Below, one piece after another: positions 1 through 8,691 of a DNA stretch of 64,000 nt (its first letter is position 1; each line of letters begins with the position of its first letter). A program made the translations under genes and the position numbers. The DNA is from Paraburkholderia tropica (GTDB lineage: Bacteria; Pseudomonadota; Gammaproteobacteria; Burkholderiales; Burkholderiaceae): positions 124,001 through 188,000 of the forward strand of contig NZ_FNZM01000017.1 of NCBI RefSeq assembly GCF_900109265.1. Direction: 5' to 3'. The notes under the pieces were generated by a model that worked only from the letters and a program-made list of their open reading frames with translations, was not told the DNA's origin and did no database searches.

Positions 1-677
1 AACTCGAACAATTGAGCGGCGATCTGCAGGAGTATTCGCAGGGCGTGAAAGGCCACGTGCGCGTTTTCGCCAACACCACGGCAATGAGCGAGTTTCTGCC
101 CGCGGTGCTGCGCACTTACCTGATCAATCATCCCGATGTCTACGTGGATATTCACGAACGTTTGAGCCCGGATATCGTGCGCGCGGTGCAGGACGGCACC
201 ATCGATATCGGCATCGTGGCGGGCGAAATCCGCACCGAGGGATTGCAGGCGATGCCGTATCGGCGCGATCGGCTCGTGCTCGTGACCGCGCTTTCGCATC
301 CGCTCGCGCAGGCCAGCGAAACGGCATTTGCGAGCACGCTCGATTACGATTTCGTGGGTCCGCCCGACGAAAGCGCGATCTTCGCGTTTTTGAAGCGCGC
401 CTCGTCGGATTTGCAGCGCACCATTCGCTGGCGCATTCAAGTGGGCAATTTCGAAGCCGCTTGCCGCATGATCGAAGCGAATATCGGCATTGGCGTCTTG
501 CCCGAAGGCAGCGCGCGCCGCCATGCGCAAACCATGGCGCTCAAGATCGTGCCCCTCACCGACGAATGGGCCGTGCGCAAACTGCAAATCTGTGTGAACG
601 ATCGCGATGCGTTGCCGCTGTTCGCACGCAAACTCGTCGATCTGCTCGTGGCCGATGGCATCGGCCGGCTCGAATAA
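1..677 (+). CDS. LysR-family transcriptional regulator, C-terminal part (5' end outside window)
   Basis: The reading frame is already open at the first bases and runs to TAA at 675-677, so the start and the N-terminal winged-helix domain lie upstream of the window. The visible ~221 residues form a LysR substrate-binding domain: an opening GHVRVFANTTAMSEFLP strand, then DVYVDIHERLSPDIVRAVQDG, DIGIVAG, the LVLVTALSHPLA segment and a late GIGVLPEG motif. It converges on the acyl-CoA dehydrogenase gene and shares a terminator hairpin with it. It may regulate the neighbouring catabolic operon, but a LysR gene usually controls a divergent neighbour, which would lie outside the window. The family call is firm; the ligand is unknown. 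Confidence 0.88.
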   Translation, partial: LEQLSGDLQEYSQGVKGHVRVFANTTAMSEFLPAVLRTYLINHPDVYVDIHERLSPDIVRAVQDGTIDIGIVAGEIRTEGLQAMPYRRDRLVLVTALSHPLAQASETAFASTLDYDFVGPPDESAIFAFLKRASSDLQRTIRWRIQVGNFEAACRMIEANIGIGVLPEGSARRHAQTMALKIVPLTDEWAVRKLQICVNDRDALPLFARKLVDLLVADGIGRLE

Positions 678-689
678 TTCACGCTTTAA

Positions 690-733
690 AAAAAAGAACG
701 GCGGCGCATTGAAATTGCGCCGCCGTTTCTTTT
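690..733. terminator. Bidirectional intrinsic terminator
   Basis: A hairpin with arms AACGGCGGCGCA and TGCGCCGCCGTT is flanked by an A-run on the left and TTTCTTTT on the right. It can therefore end both the LysR gene (plus strand) and the acyl-CoA dehydrogenase operon (minus strand). Confidence 0.85.
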
Positions 734-759
734 CATTCAAATCAAAGCGATTCAATCTA

Positions 760-1917
760 TTAACGCGCACCCGCCTCGCGCATCATATTGCGCGCGATGA
801 CGATCTGCTGAATCTGGCTCGTGCCTTCATAAATACGGAACAGGCGCACGTCGCGATAGAAACGCTCGATGCCGTATTCCGCCATATAACCCGCACCGCC
901 AAAAATCTGCACCGCGCGATCGGCCACGCGCCCACACATTTCCGACGCGAAGAGTTTCGCGCAGGCCGCCTCGGTACTCACGTTCTTGCCTTCGTCGCGA
1001 CGGCGCGCGGCGTCGAGCACCATGCAGCGCGCGGCGTAAAGCTCGGCCTGGCTATCGGCCAGCATGGCCTGCACAAGCTGGAATTCGCCGATCGCCTGAC
1101 CGAACTGCTCGCGCTCCATCGCATAGCGCAGCGCGTCGTCGAGCATGCGCTGCGCCACCGCCACGCAGATCGCGGCAATATGAATGCGGCCCTTGTCGAG
1201 CACTTTCATCGCCGTCTTGAAGCCCACGCCTTCCTTGCCGCCGATGATGTTTTGCGCGGGCACTTTCACGTCTTCGAAAATCACGTCGCAAGTATGTGCA
1301 CCCTTCTGGCCCATCTTGCGATCGCGGCGGCCGAAGCTGATGCCCGGCGTTTTTGCATCGACGATAAACGCCGTAATGCCGCCCGCGCGCGGTTCGTCGG
1401 GATTGGTGCGCGCCATCAGCGTGAACATGCCCGCTTGCGGCGCGTTCGTGATGAAACGCTTGGTGCCGTTCACCACGTAATAATCGCCGCGGCGTTCGGC
1501 GCGCGTCTTGAGCGACGCCGCATCCGAACCCGAGCCCGGTTCGGTGAGCGCGAAACTCGCGATCACTTCGCCGGTGGCGAGCTTCGGCAGCCACGTGGCC
1601 TTCTGCTCCTCGGTGCCGTCGATCACGATACCCTGCGAGCCGATACCCACCGTCGTACCGATGATCGAGCGGAACGCGGGCGAGGTCTTGCCGAGCTCGA
1701 ACATCACCAGCACTTCCTCTTCCATCGTCAGGTCGAGGCCGCCGTAGACTTCCGGAATCGTCAGGCCGAACAGGCCCATCGTTTTCATGTCGTTGACGAT
1801 ATCGGCGGGAATTTCATCGGTTTCCGCCACGCGTTCCTCGTTCGGCACGAGACGCTCGCGCACGAAGCGCGCGACGTTATCGAGCAGAACGTTCATCGTT
1901 TCCTGGTCGCGAATCAT
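760..1917 (-). CDS. Acyl-CoA dehydrogenase
   Basis: 385-residue FAD-dependent acyl-CoA dehydrogenase that would introduce the alpha-beta double bond into an acyl-CoA and pass electrons to ETF. Visible family signatures are FALTEPGSGSDAASLKT (FAD/substrate loop), GTKRFITNA, the ALDYAME-like segment ALRYAMEREQFG, QIFGGAGYMAEY and the C-terminal RIYEGTSQIQQIVIAR, which carries the region of the catalytic glutamate. I chose ATG at 1915-1917 because similarity begins there; an upstream in-frame extension looks non-coding. It is the last gene of the minus-strand operon, 55 bp after the acyl-CoA synthetase, which fits activation followed by oxidation of a carboxylate. The chain length or substrate cannot be read from the sequence. 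Confidence 0.93.
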   Translation of the reverse strand: MIRDQETMNVLLDNVARFVRERLVPNEERVAETDEIPADIVNDMKTMGLFGLTIPEVYGGLDLTMEEEVLVMFELGKTSPAFRSIIGTTVGIGSQGIVIDGTEEQKATWLPKLATGEVIASFALTEPGSGSDAASLKTRAERRGDYYVVNGTKRFITNAPQAGMFTLMARTNPDEPRAGGITAFIVDAKTPGISFGRRDRKMGQKGAHTCDVIFEDVKVPAQNIIGGKEGVGFKTAMKVLDKGRIHIAAICVAVAQRMLDDALRYAMEREQFGQAIGEFQLVQAMLADSQAELYAARCMVLDAARRRDEGKNVSTEAACAKLFASEMCGRVADRAVQIFGGAGYMAEYGIERFYRDVRLFRIYEGTSQIQQIVIARNMMREAGAR

Positions 1918-1972
1918 TATTGTCGGTCCTGAGTGGGCGTACTTGAATGGATTGGACAGAACAGGCGCGCGT

Positions 1973-3502
1973 TCAGCGACGCCGCGCCGCAAGCTCGCGC
2001 AAGGGCTGCTTCTGCAGCTTGCCGCTCGCCGTGGTGGGAATCATGTCGATGGGCACGATCTGCGCGGGCCGCTTGTATGGCGAAAGCCGCTCGCCGATAT
2101 AGCGTTGCAGCGCGTCGATATCGAGCGTCGCGCCCTCTTTCGGCTCGACGAAGGCCACGACCTCTTCGTTGCCCTCGGCGTCGGTGCGGCCCACGACCGC
2201 GCACAAACGCACCGCGTCATAGGTGTTGATCACCGATTCGACTTCGATCGGATACACGTTGAAGCCCGAGCGGATGATGAGATCCTTCGATCTGCCGACG
2301 ATAAAGAGCGCGCCGTCGGCTTCGAGTCGGCCGAGGTCGCCGGTCTTGAGCCAGCCGTCGGCGTCGATCGCTTCTTCGGTCAAACGCGGTTCGCGATAGT
2401 AGCCGCGCATCACGCCCGGTCCGCGCACCCACAGTTCACCCGCTTCGCCGCGCGCGACTTCGTGGCCATCGGGGCCCACCACGCGCAGTTCCGCGCCCTC
2501 GACGATCTGCCCCGACGACACGTCCTTGCGCGGCCGGTCCATGCGTGTGATGAACAGCGAGCCCGCATATTCCGTCATGCCGTAGCCGTGATGCAGCGGC
2601 ATGCCGAACAGCGTTTCGACCTGCTGTTTCAGCGTGGGGTCGAGCGGTCCGCCGCCCGTGTAAAGATAGCGCAGACGCGGCGCGTTCACGGCGCCGCCGT
2701 GTTCGCGCACGTAAGCGACGATGCGCGTGAACATCGTCGGCACGCCTTGAAGGATGGAGATTTCGGCGGCCGTGAGCGCACGCACGACTTCTTCCGCAGA
2801 AAAGCGCGCGGCCAGATGCAGGCTCGCGCCCGCCTCGAAGGTGGCGAGCAGCAGCGTGGCGAGGCCGAAGATGTGCGACATCGGCATGACCGCATAGGCA
2901 CAGTCGGCGGGACTCATCTCACGCGAGGTCGCGGACACGCGCGCGAAATGCAGCAGCCCGCGATGCGTGGCCATCACGCCCTTGGGCTGGCCCGTCGTGC
3001 CCGAGGTGTAGATCAGCAGCGCGACTTCATGCGCGAGCGCCTCGGGCTCGCGCGTGGCTGCGGGATCGGCGTCGGCCATCATGAGCGGGCCGAGGCCTTC
3101 GGGCGCAATTTCCTTCGCGCGATGACGCACGCCATGACGCAGCGCGTCGGGCGACGCGGCGTGCGTGAACAGCACGAGACGCGGCCCGCAGTGCGCGCGG
3201 ATGGTTTCGATTTCGCGCTCGGACAGCCGCGCGTTGACGATGGCCGGCCACGCACCGATCTCCGAGAGCGCGAACAGCAGCGCGATCACGGCGGAACAGT
3301 TTTCGGCGACCACCATCACGCGGTCGCCCGTGCCCACCCCCTGTTCGCGCAGGAAGCGTTGCGCCGCCTCCACGTTCTGCCAGAGCTGGCCGAAGCCGGT
3401 TTCCCGGCCCTCTTCGCGTATCGCCGTGGCATCGGGCGTTGTTTGCGCCCAGTGCCGCGCGATGTCGCTGATCTTGCGCGCCGCTCGCCTCTCCACCGTC
3501 AC
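1973..3502 (-). CDS. AMP-binding acyl-CoA synthetase (fatty/aryl-acid CoA ligase)
   Basis: 509-residue ANL-superfamily ligase that activates a carboxylate via acyl-adenylate to its CoA thioester. Motifs: P-loop-like LLIYTSGTTGQPKGVM (about residues 165-180), YTGGGPL, HHGYGMTEYAGS, the GWLKTGDLG adenylate motif, the hinge GRSKDLIIRSGFNVYPIEVE, and a C-terminal lysine in TTASGKLQKQPL. The start is GTG (3500-3502); a second GTG six bases downstream (3496) is better spaced from the GAGGAGG ribosome-binding site and may be the true start. It lies between the transporter (149 bp upstream) and the acyl-CoA dehydrogenase, all in one direction. It probably activates the acid imported or produced by the neighbouring transporter and P450, but this is inference. 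Confidence 0.92.
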   Translation of the reverse strand: MTVERRAARKISDIARHWAQTTPDATAIREEGRETGFGQLWQNVEAAQRFLREQGVGTGDRVMVVAENCSAVIALLFALSEIGAWPAIVNARLSEREIETIRAHCGPRLVLFTHAASPDALRHGVRHRAKEIAPEGLGPLMMADADPAATREPEALAHEVALLIYTSGTTGQPKGVMATHRGLLHFARVSATSREMSPADCAYAVMPMSHIFGLATLLLATFEAGASLHLAARFSAEEVVRALTAAEISILQGVPTMFTRIVAYVREHGGAVNAPRLRYLYTGGGPLDPTLKQQVETLFGMPLHHGYGMTEYAGSLFITRMDRPRKDVSSGQIVEGAELRVVGPDGHEVARGEAGELWVRGPGVMRGYYREPRLTEEAIDADGWLKTGDLGRLEADGALFIVGRSKDLIIRSGFNVYPIEVESVINTYDAVRLCAVVGRTDAEGNEEVVAFVEPKEGATLDIDALQRYIGERLSPYKRPAQIVPIDMIPTTASGKLQKQPLRELAARRR

Positions 3503-3651
3503 CTCCTCTCTATGCCTTGTTTTCTGCGCGCGGCGTTATCTCGCACCGCGTCGCGACAGGCACCAGTTTGGTGGAGCAGCGCACGACCAACAATTCGTTT
3601 TCGAAGAAGCCGGCATTCGTCAGGCCGGAAGTCGGCATTCGCCCGGAGTGG

Positions 3652-5013
3652 CTACGGAGAAACCCGTATTTCGGTGCGCGTTTGTGCGGCGTTCGCGCGA
3701 TGGATCGCCATGATGCCGAGGAGCGAGATGCACGCCGGCACGGCCGCCGCCACGAACAGCGCCGACGACGACCAGTTCAGATGCAGCAGCGCGCCGCCGA
3801 GCACCGGGCCGACCACGGACCCGATGCGTCCCACGCCGAGGCTCCAGCCGATGCCTGTCGAGCGCAGCGACGTCGGATAGTAGGTCGCGGCGAGCGCGTT
3901 GAGCGCGGGCTGCCCGCCGATGATCGAGAAACCCGTGAGGAAAATCGCCACGAACATCGCGACCACCGAAACCATCACCGCCGGATTGCCGATGGCCGCC
4001 GTCGACACGATGGCGATCAGGAACGTGCTGGCCAGCACGCGCGTAAACCCAGCCATGTCGATGATGCGCCCGAGCAGCAGCGTGCCGATCACGCCGCCAC
4101 CCCACAGCGCGGTGCCCGCGAGCACGGCGGTCTGGGTCGAATAGCCGGCGTCGCGGATCACGGTCGGCAGCCAGTTCGAGAGGAAATACATATCGAGCAG
4201 ATTCGCGAAGTTCACGATCCACAGCAGCACCGTCACGCGTGCGCGGCCTTCCTTGAACAGCTCGACGAACGGCAGGCCGCGCGAGCGCGTTTCGGCACTC
4301 GTGAGCACGACGTCATCAGGCAACGCGAGCGTGGGCGCGATACGCGCAAGTTGCCGGCGCACGCGCGCCGCGCCGCGTGCGCTGCCCTGCTGGCGAAACA
4401 GCAGGAACTGGATCGATTCCGGCAACGCGAGCCACATCAGCACGCCCATCGCAAGCGGAATGGCGCCGCCGACGAAGAACACCGCGCGCCAGCCAAACGC
4501 CGGAATCAGCACAGCGGTGATGAGGCCGCCCACCACGCCGCCGAGCGTGAAACCGCAGGACACGATCATCATCAGCGTGACGCGGATCCGGCGCGGGCTG
4601 TATTCGCCCGCGAGCGCCATCGCGTTCGGCATGATGCAGCCGAGACCGAGACCGGCGAGAAAACGCCAGACGATCAGTTGCTCGATCGTCTGCGCAAAAC
4701 CGGTGGCGATCATGCACGCCGAGAAAAACAGCGTCGCGCCGATCAGCACGGGACGGCGGCCGATCTTGTCGGCGAGCGCACTGAACGTGAGCGAACCGAT
4801 GAGCATGCCGAACAACCCCGCACCGAACACCGGCGCAAGCGTTTCCCTCGCAATGCCCCATTCGCGGATCACGACCGGCGCAACGTAGCCCATTGCCTGG
4901 ACGTCGAAGCCGTCCATCACGAGGCACAGCGCGCACAGCGCCACCACCAGCAATTGATACGGGCCGAACCGGCTCGCGTCGACGACGCCCGTCACCTCCA
5001 CGGTCTTGCTCAT
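3652..5013 (-). CDS. MFS transporter, AAHS (aromatic acid:H+ symporter) type
   Basis: 453-residue, 12-helix major facilitator. The first helix carries the AAHS-type signature VMDGFDVQAMGYVAPVV, with two membrane-embedded aspartates, followed by the loop 2-3 motif GSLTFSALADKIGRRPVL and the repeat motif in the second half (GRIIDMAGFTRV). This subfamily (PcaK, BenK, VanK) imports protonated aromatic acids such as benzoate, vanillate or 4-hydroxybenzoate across the inner membrane. Start ATG at 5011-5013 was chosen because the transporter N-terminus begins there. It is 80 bp downstream of the P450 gene and probably co-transcribed, suggesting an aromatic or aryl-ether acid as the substrate of the cluster. 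Confidence 0.9.
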   Translation of the reverse strand: MSKTVEVTGVVDASRFGPYQLLVVALCALCLVMDGFDVQAMGYVAPVVIREWGIARETLAPVFGAGLFGMLIGSLTFSALADKIGRRPVLIGATLFFSACMIATGFAQTIEQLIVWRFLAGLGLGCIMPNAMALAGEYSPRRIRVTLMMIVSCGFTLGGVVGGLITAVLIPAFGWRAVFFVGGAIPLAMGVLMWLALPESIQFLLFRQQGSARGAARVRRQLARIAPTLALPDDVVLTSAETRSRGLPFVELFKEGRARVTVLLWIVNFANLLDMYFLSNWLPTVIRDAGYSTQTAVLAGTALWGGGVIGTLLLGRIIDMAGFTRVLASTFLIAIVSTAAIGNPAVMVSVVAMFVAIFLTGFSIIGGQPALNALAATYYPTSLRSTGIGWSLGVGRIGSVVGPVLGGALLHLNWSSSALFVAAAVPACISLLGIMAIHRANAAQTRTEIRVSP

Positions 5014-5093
5014 CCTTGTGTCTCCAAACGATATCTTTTTAGTCTTGATGGTGTCTTGATGCGGTCTCGCTCGCGCGGCAGTCTTCGGCGACG

Positions 5094-7457
5094 CTAGAGT
5101 TCGAGCACGATGCGCTGTCCTTTCGCACGCGAACAGCAAGCCATCATGCGCGTCTGCGTGTCGCGTTCGGCGCGCGTAAGCACGACATCGCGATGATCGA
5201 TCTCGCCCGCCAGCACGCGCACTTCGCACGATCCGCACAGGCCTTCTTCGCAGTCGCTCTGCACGTCGATATTCGCGCGGCGCAGTGCGTCCAGCACGGT
5301 CTGATCGGCGGCAACCGGCAGCACGAGTCCCGAATCCTTGAGTTCGACCTCGAAGGCATGTTCGTCAGCCGGATCGAGCTTGCCCACGCTCGCCGCGAAA
5401 TGCTCCACGCGCAACGCGTCTTCGGGCCACGCCGCGCTCGCGGCTTCGAGCGCTTCCAGCATGCGCGCCGGACCGCACGCATAGACGCGCGTCAGCGCAT
5501 CCACGCGCAGCGCGCCGAAGTCGTTGCGCGTGCCTTCCTCCGACACATGCACGCAAAGCCGCTCGCCATGCAACTGCGTGAGTTCGTCGATCAGCGCCAT
5601 ATTTGCGCGCGCACGGCCGCTGTAATGCAGTTCGTAGTCGATGCCGAGTTCGCGCGCGCGGCGCGCCATCGCACTGACCGGCGTGATGCCGATGCCGCCC
5701 GCGATGAAAATCGCGCGGCGTCCTTCTTCATCGAGCCGGAAATGATTGCGCGGGCCGCGAATCTTCAGACGCATGCCTTCGCGCAGCGTGTCGTGCACCC
5801 ACACGGAACCGCCGCGACTTTCAGTTTCGCGCAGCACCGCGATCTCGAACGCGTGCGTGTCGGCCGGATCGCCGCACAGCGAGTACTGACGCGAGACGCC
5901 GCTCTCGCCGCATTCGACGTCGATATGCGCGCCCGGCGCCCAGCGCGGCAGCACGCCGCCATCGGGCGCGACCAGACGCAGGCGCACGATGTCCTGCGCC
6001 ACGCGCTCCACGCGCTCGACCACCACCGGGCGGCTCAACGCATGCGCCGACGGCTCGCCGATACGCACCGGCACCTCGGCATCCAGCAGCGCGCGGTTCG
6101 CGCGTTCGGGATTCTGCTTCGGGTCCCACTCGACCCAGACATGCTCCGGACCCCGGAACGACGTGTTCGGCACATAAGAGAATTGCTGCTCGGCGAGCCG
6201 CATATGCGGCAGGCGGCGCGTGAACTCCTCGAGGAAAATCTGCATCTCCATGCGCGCGAGATTCTTGCCCATGCACTGATGCGAGCCATAGCCGAAGGTC
6301 ACGTGATCGCTGGCGTTGTCGCGGCGAATATCGAACAGATCGGCGTCGGCGAAATGACGTTCGTCGTGATTCGCCGACGACGTCACGATCAACAACTTCG
6401 CGCCCGCCGCAATCTCGATGCCGCCAATCCGCACGTCTTTCGTGACGAGCCGACGCCACGCAGCCACCGAACCGTTGTGGCGCAAACACTCCTCCACCGC
6501 GTTCGGAATCAGGCTCGGGTCCTCGCAGATCTCGCGCCACGCGCGCGGATGCTGCAACAGCAGCTTCATCGCATTGGCCGTGGCGTTCGCGGTGGTTTCG
6601 TGGGCGGCCACGATACCCGCCATCATCATCGAATGCAGATACGAGTCGGTGACGACGTCCGGCTGTTCCTGCTGTTTGCGAATGCCGTATTGCATCCAGC
6701 CAGGACCGTCGGGCTGCTGGCGCATCTTGTCGAGCACCTTGCCCGCGAACTGCCAGAAGTTGCCCACCGCGTGCGCGACCGCGACCTGCTCCTCGGGACG
6801 CGGACGTCCCCACGTATTGACCGTATGCGCGATCGAATACTGGCGCAGCAGATCCATGTCCTCCTCGGGCACGCCGAGAAAATGCAGCGCCACCGTGAGC
6901 GGCACTTCCCAGAGCATCTGATCGACGAGATCGGCGCGGCCCGAGTCGATGAAACGATCGACGTACTCGCGCGTGAGACGGCGCACCATCGGCTCGTGAT
7001 GCTTCAGATGCTCGGGCGTGAACGGCTCCATCAGCGCGCGGCGACGCGGCATGTGCGCCGGTTCGTCCTCGTTCACGAGCGTGCGGTTCATCGCGTAGCC
7101 ATACGACGCCAGCACTGCATTCGCTTCCGGCCCTGTGGGCGTGATCTTTTCGAGCGCGATGGACGGCGAGAACGTGAGGTTGTCGCGGAAGATCGCCTTG
7201 ATGTCGTCGTAGCGCGTGACGACCCAATAGCCGAGTTGCGGGCTGTAGAACACCGGCTCCTGCTCGCGCGCCCAGCGCACGTATTCGGGCGGGTCCTGCT
7301 GATAGCCGTCGCTGAAAGGGTCGAATGCGGCGGCGTGGGTGCTCACCGCATGATTCGCATGCATCGGACAGCGCGCGGCGTCCTGCGTATTCGGAGCCGC
7401 CTGCGCCGCGTGGGGAAACGGGCATCGCCCGGACGTTTGTGAAGGTGTCTCGCTCAT
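5094..7457 (-). CDS. Self-sufficient cytochrome P450-PFOR fusion monooxygenase (CYP116B-like)
   Basis: 787-residue fusion. Residues ~1-460 are a P450: I-helix AGIVAAHETTANATANAMK, the ExxR helix around EECLRH, and haem loop FGYGSHQCMGKNLARM with the cysteine ligand at about residue 395. Residues ~480-787 are a phthalate-dioxygenase-reductase-type module: flavin motif RQYSLCGDP, nicotinamide motif GGIGITPVSAMARRA, and plant-type 2Fe-2S loop CEEGLCGSCEVRV with a later cysteine. This domain order and size match the CYP116B family (P450RhF and relatives), which carries electrons from NAD(P)H to its own haem and performs hydroxylations, O-dealkylations and sulfoxidations. The N-terminus has a cysteine/histidine-rich segment (GRCPFPH, ARCPMHANH). 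Start ATG 7455-7457 has a GGAGGC ribosome-binding site. It leads the operon and is divergent from IclR. Confidence 0.95.
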   Translation of the reverse strand: MSETPSQTSGRCPFPHAAQAAPNTQDAARCPMHANHAVSTHAAAFDPFSDGYQQDPPEYVRWAREQEPVFYSPQLGYWVVTRYDDIKAIFRDNLTFSPSIALEKITPTGPEANAVLASYGYAMNRTLVNEDEPAHMPRRRALMEPFTPEHLKHHEPMVRRLTREYVDRFIDSGRADLVDQMLWEVPLTVALHFLGVPEEDMDLLRQYSIAHTVNTWGRPRPEEQVAVAHAVGNFWQFAGKVLDKMRQQPDGPGWMQYGIRKQQEQPDVVTDSYLHSMMMAGIVAAHETTANATANAMKLLLQHPRAWREICEDPSLIPNAVEECLRHNGSVAAWRRLVTKDVRIGGIEIAAGAKLLIVTSSANHDERHFADADLFDIRRDNASDHVTFGYGSHQCMGKNLARMEMQIFLEEFTRRLPHMRLAEQQFSYVPNTSFRGPEHVWVEWDPKQNPERANRALLDAEVPVRIGEPSAHALSRPVVVERVERVAQDIVRLRLVAPDGGVLPRWAPGAHIDVECGESGVSRQYSLCGDPADTHAFEIAVLRETESRGGSVWVHDTLREGMRLKIRGPRNHFRLDEEGRRAIFIAGGIGITPVSAMARRARELGIDYELHYSGRARANMALIDELTQLHGERLCVHVSEEGTRNDFGALRVDALTRVYACGPARMLEALEAASAAWPEDALRVEHFAASVGKLDPADEHAFEVELKDSGLVLPVAADQTVLDALRRANIDVQSDCEEGLCGSCEVRVLAGEIDHRDVVLTRAERDTQTRMMACCSRAKGQRIVLEL

Positions 7458-7502
7458 CGTCCTGCCTCCTGCTGGGTGCGTCGACGTTACGTCGATTTCG
7501 TT

Positions 7503-7530
7503 TTGCGTAACTCTAGTACGCATTGCGTAA
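7503..7530. promoter_or_regulatory. Putative IclR operator in the divergent P450/IclR intergenic region
   Basis: TTGCGTAA occurs at 7503-7510 and again at 7523-7530, exactly 20 bp apart. Between them TGCGTA (7504-7509) and TACGCA (7517-7522) form a perfect inverted repeat around a 7-bp spacer. The site sits 46 bp upstream of the P450 start and 72 bp upstream of the IclR start. IclR proteins commonly bind palindromic sites in such divergent regions; direct binding is inferred. Confidence 0.6.
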
Positions 7531-7601
7531 TTGCGAGATAGGGGTTAACCTCGGCCCACGCCGTCATCCGCGCGGAGCGGCCCTGACACTAGAATCGCCG
7601 T

Positions 7602-8549
7602 ATGAAAAAAACCGCAACGTCCACGCCCGCGGCTTCCGCCACGACCGCCACGAACGCCAGGCATGCCGCGCCCGCCGCCGCACGACGCAAATCGTCACGC
7701 GCCGCGCCCGCCTCATCCGCCCCTGAAAACGCCGACGCGCCCGTCACGCCGGTGACTCGCGAGCGCCGCCAGCGCGTGCAGTCCGCGCAGACCGGCATGG
7801 CCGTGCTCAAGGGTCTCGCGCGCCTCGGCGGCCGCGCGAGTCTCTCGGGACTCGCCGCCTTCGTGAGCGAAAGTCCCGCGAAGGTGCATCGCTATCTGGT
7901 GAGTCTGATCGAAGAAGGACTGGTCGCGCAGGACAGCGCCACGCAGCAATATCAGCTCGGTCCCGAGGCGATGATGATCGGCGTGGCCGCGATGCGTCAG
8001 GCCGATCCCGTGCGCATCGCCGAGCCTGCACTCGTGCGGCTGCGCGAATCGCTCGAAGTGACGTCGTTCGTCGCGGTGATGGGCAACAAGGGGCCGACGA
8101 TCATCCGCTTCGAGGAACCGGGCCTGCCCGTCACGGTGAACGTGCGTGTGGGCTCGGTGATGTCGCTGCTCTGGTCGTCGACGGGACGCGTGTTTCTGGG
8201 CCTGCTCGACGATACGCGCGTGCTCGCACAGGCGCAGGAAGAACTCGCGCACGCCGACGCCGATCTGCTCGGCCAGCTCGCGCAATTCGACGCGCGCGAT
8301 CCGATCGGCGCGTTGCGCAGCGCCGTGCAACGCGCGCGCTGCGCGAGCGTGAAGGATACGAATCTCAAGGGGATCAGCGCGGTATCGGCACCGCTGTTCG
8401 ATCACACCGGCAAGCTCTGCGCGGTGCTCACGGCGCTCGGCGCGACGGGCGGCTTCGACGCCACGCCCGATGGTCCGATCGGACGCGCGCTGCGCGACGA
8501 AGCGGCCGCCGCGAGCGCGTTGCTCGGGTATAGTGCGCCCGCAGTTTAA
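7602..8549 (+). CDS. IclR-family transcriptional regulator
   Basis: 315 residues. An unusual ~60-residue Ala/Thr/Arg-rich tail precedes the winged helix-turn-helix (QTGMAVLKGLARLGGRASLSG to SESPAKVHRYLVSLIEEGL). The IclR effector-binding domain follows, with YQLGPEAMMIG, VTSFVAVMGNKGPTIIRF, the LLWSSTGRVFLG pocket motif and GISAVSAPLFDHTGKLCAVLTALG. It is transcribed divergently from the P450 operon across 144 bp that contain repeat and palindrome sites, so it is the likely local regulator of that operon, with an aromatic or hydroxylated acid as plausible effector (inference). The disordered tail is longer than typical and could be shorter in reality if translation begins at the ATG of QTGMAV, but no ribosome-binding site clearly favours this. 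Confidence 0.92.
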   Translation: MKKTATSTPAASATTATNARHAAPAAARRKSSRAAPASSAPENADAPVTPVTRERRQRVQSAQTGMAVLKGLARLGGRASLSGLAAFVSESPAKVHRYLVSLIEEGLVAQDSATQQYQLGPEAMMIGVAAMRQADPVRIAEPALVRLRESLEVTSFVAVMGNKGPTIIRFEEPGLPVTVNVRVGSVMSLLWSSTGRVFLGLLDDTRVLAQAQEELAHADADLLGQLAQFDARDPIGALRSAVQRARCASVKDTNLKGISAVSAPLFDHTGKLCAVLTALGATGGFDATPDGPIGRALRDEAAAASALLGYSAPAV

Positions 8550-8614
8550 AACCGTTGTTTGATTAAATCGCGGCGCGCTCTTTTAATTACGCGCGCCGCG
8601 AATTTTATTGACGA

Positions 8615-8691
8615 TTCATTGCCGCTTCATTGCCGCTTCATTGCCGCTTCATTGCCGCTTCATTGCCGTTTGATTGGCGCTTGATTGGCGC
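8615..8691. repeat. 11-bp tandem repeat (7 units) spanning the cytochrome c peroxidase stop codon
   Basis: Five near-identical copies of TTCATTGCCGC (the fifth ends in T) are followed by two copies of TTGATTGGCGC. The peroxidase stop (TGA on the minus strand, 8638-8640) lies at the boundary of the second and third units. Because 11 is not a multiple of 3, a copy gained or lost upstream of the stop changes the reading frame, but each 33 bp of array contains a TGA, so the change would be confined to the last few residues. Confidence 0.9.

Noticed and set aside
5193..7442. 749-codon open frame on the plus strand
   Set aside because: Antisense of the P450 fusion gene; the minus-strand frame has complete haem, flavin, NAD(P)H and 2Fe-2S motifs.
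8615..8691. Short CRISPR-like array
   Set aside because: Units are contiguous without spacers and only 11 bp long; it is a tandem repeat. The same applies to 33576-33630.
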